Source: Pseudomonadota bacterium | GTDB lineage: Bacteria > Desulfobacterota > Syntrophia > Syntrophales > JADFWA01 | DNA: 6,992 bases | Assembly (NCBI GenBank): GCA_015222855.1 | Contig: JADFWA010000047.1 | Span: forward strand, 1-6,992 | Direction of reading: 5' to 3' | Shown: in pieces, positions 6,463 through 6,992 of the stretch | Layout: each line of letters begins with the position of its first letter | How positions within the stretch are numbered: position 1 is the stretch's first letter | Position numbers and translations under genes: made by a program | Notes under the pieces: generated by a model | Told to the model about the DNA's origin: nothing | The model's database searches: none | The model's input: the letters and a program-made list of their open reading frames with translations, nothing else

Positions 6463-6992
6463 ATGATGAAAAAGGTTTTCCAAAGGCCAAGATATCTAAA
6501 AAATGCGGTTTTTCACTACTGCCCGGGTTGTGGACACAGTATTATCCACCGGCTGGTAGCCGAGATCATTGAGGAACTGGATATTGGGGAAAAGACGGTC
6601 TGCGTTCCACCGGCCGGTTGTGCTGTTCTGGCCTATGACTATTTAGATGTCGATATGGGTGAGGCCCCTCACGGGAGAGGCGCCGCGGTGGCTACCGGCA
6701 TAAAACGGACACTTCCTGACAGAATTGTTTTTTCCTATCAGGGTGACGGAGATATTGCCGCCATTGGAACTGCCGAGACTATTCATGCTGCCAACAGAGG
6801 AGAAAATATCACGGTTATTTTTGTCAATAACAGTTGCTATGGAATGACAGGCGGGCAGATGGCTCCCACAACCCTTCTTGGTCAGGATTCAACAACCACA
6901 CCAGGTGGCCGGGACGCAAAGCGGGACGGCTTTCCTATTGATCTCAGTGAAATGCTGGCGATCACCGGGGGCAGTGTTTATATTGAACGTAC
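6463..6992 (+). CDS. 2-oxoacid:ferredoxin oxidoreductase beta subunit, thiamine-diphosphate-binding (KorB/VorA type), 3'-truncated by window edge
   Basis: The beta subunit binds the diphosphate and Mg2+ of thiamine diphosphate. The first 176 residues are visible, of roughly 240-280 expected. Features: HYCPGCGH at 18-25, PPAGCAV at 49-55, then [12 protein letters not shown] from 94 and Asn-Asn at 122-123, which together form the GDG...NN thiamine-diphosphate motif, followed by [12 protein letters not shown] (126-137). The ATG at 6463 is only 2 nt after the alpha stop, and GGAAGAG lies inside the end of the alpha gene at 6448-6454, eight bases upstream, so translation is probably coupled; a second ATG at 6466 is a possible start. 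The reading frame stays open to the last base. A gamma subunit gene is expected next but lies outside the window. The gene has been named KorB, VorA or simply thiamine-pyrophosphate-dependent enzyme in related genomes. Confidence 0.93.
   Translation, partial: MMKKVFQRPRYLKNAVFHYCPGCGHSIIHRLVAEIIEELDIGEKTVCVPPAGCAVLAYDYLDVDMGEAPHGRGAAVATGIKRTLPDRIVFSYQGDGDIAAIGTAETIHAANRGENITVIFVNNSCYGMTGGQMAPTTLLGQDSTTTPGGRDAKRDGFPIDLSEMLAITGGSVYIER

Overview
The window looks like part of an anaerobic, amino-acid- and peptide-using bacterial chromosome. The coding style, the ferredoxin-linked 2-oxoacid oxidoreductase and the AT-rich palindromic intergenic repeats suggest a Desulfobacterota (former Deltaproteobacteria) or related uncultured lineage. 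That taxonomic guess is inference from overall flavour and is not proven by any marker gene here.

Layout, left to right. Positions 1-972 (+) hold the C-terminal part of a 1-pyrroline-5-carboxylate dehydrogenase (pruA, ALDH4A1-type), cut by the window edge. It converges, with only 36 bp between stop codons, on a leftward block read from the minus strand: pepA (leucyl aminopeptidase, 4772-3279), then oppD (3152-2193), then oppF (1971-1009). The last two are the paired ATPases of a peptide ABC transporter. No permease or substrate-binding protein lies in the block. Both ATPases end in a four-cysteine motif with identical spacing. From 5143 rightwards a plus-strand operon encodes a 2-oxoacid:ferredoxin oxidoreductase: a small two-cluster ferredoxin subunit (5143-5388), the alpha subunit (5381-6460, GTG start overlapping the ferredoxin gene by 8 nt), and the thiamine-diphosphate beta subunit (6463 to the window end, partial). 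A gamma subunit would be expected next, outside the window.

Together the genes read as a peptide and amino-acid catabolism neighbourhood: import of oligopeptides (OppDF), hydrolysis to amino acids (PepA), oxidation of proline-derived glutamate semialdehyde (PruA), and oxidative decarboxylation of 2-oxoacids from deaminated amino acids to acyl-CoA with reduced ferredoxin (KorDAB/Vor). This metabolic link is inference from co-location.

The spaces between genes are the least ordinary part. Each gap on the leftward block carries a different repeat-like palindromic element: arrays of an AGTGCCTAAAGT-type unit in inverted orientation (2022-2110), a tight twin-hairpin with outer TGTAGGGT/ACCCTACA arms (3183-3240), and a TTCG/CGAA-rich degenerate repeat (4796-4916). 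A separate 11-bp hairpin (2149-2177) sits just after oppD. The pepA/ferredoxin intergenic region also holds a good sigma70-type promoter for the rightward operon, and perhaps a back-to-back weaker promoter for pepA. I found no RNA genes, CRISPR array, insertion sequence or defence system. No wholly new system is visible; the repeats and the orphan ATPase pair are the items most worth a second look.
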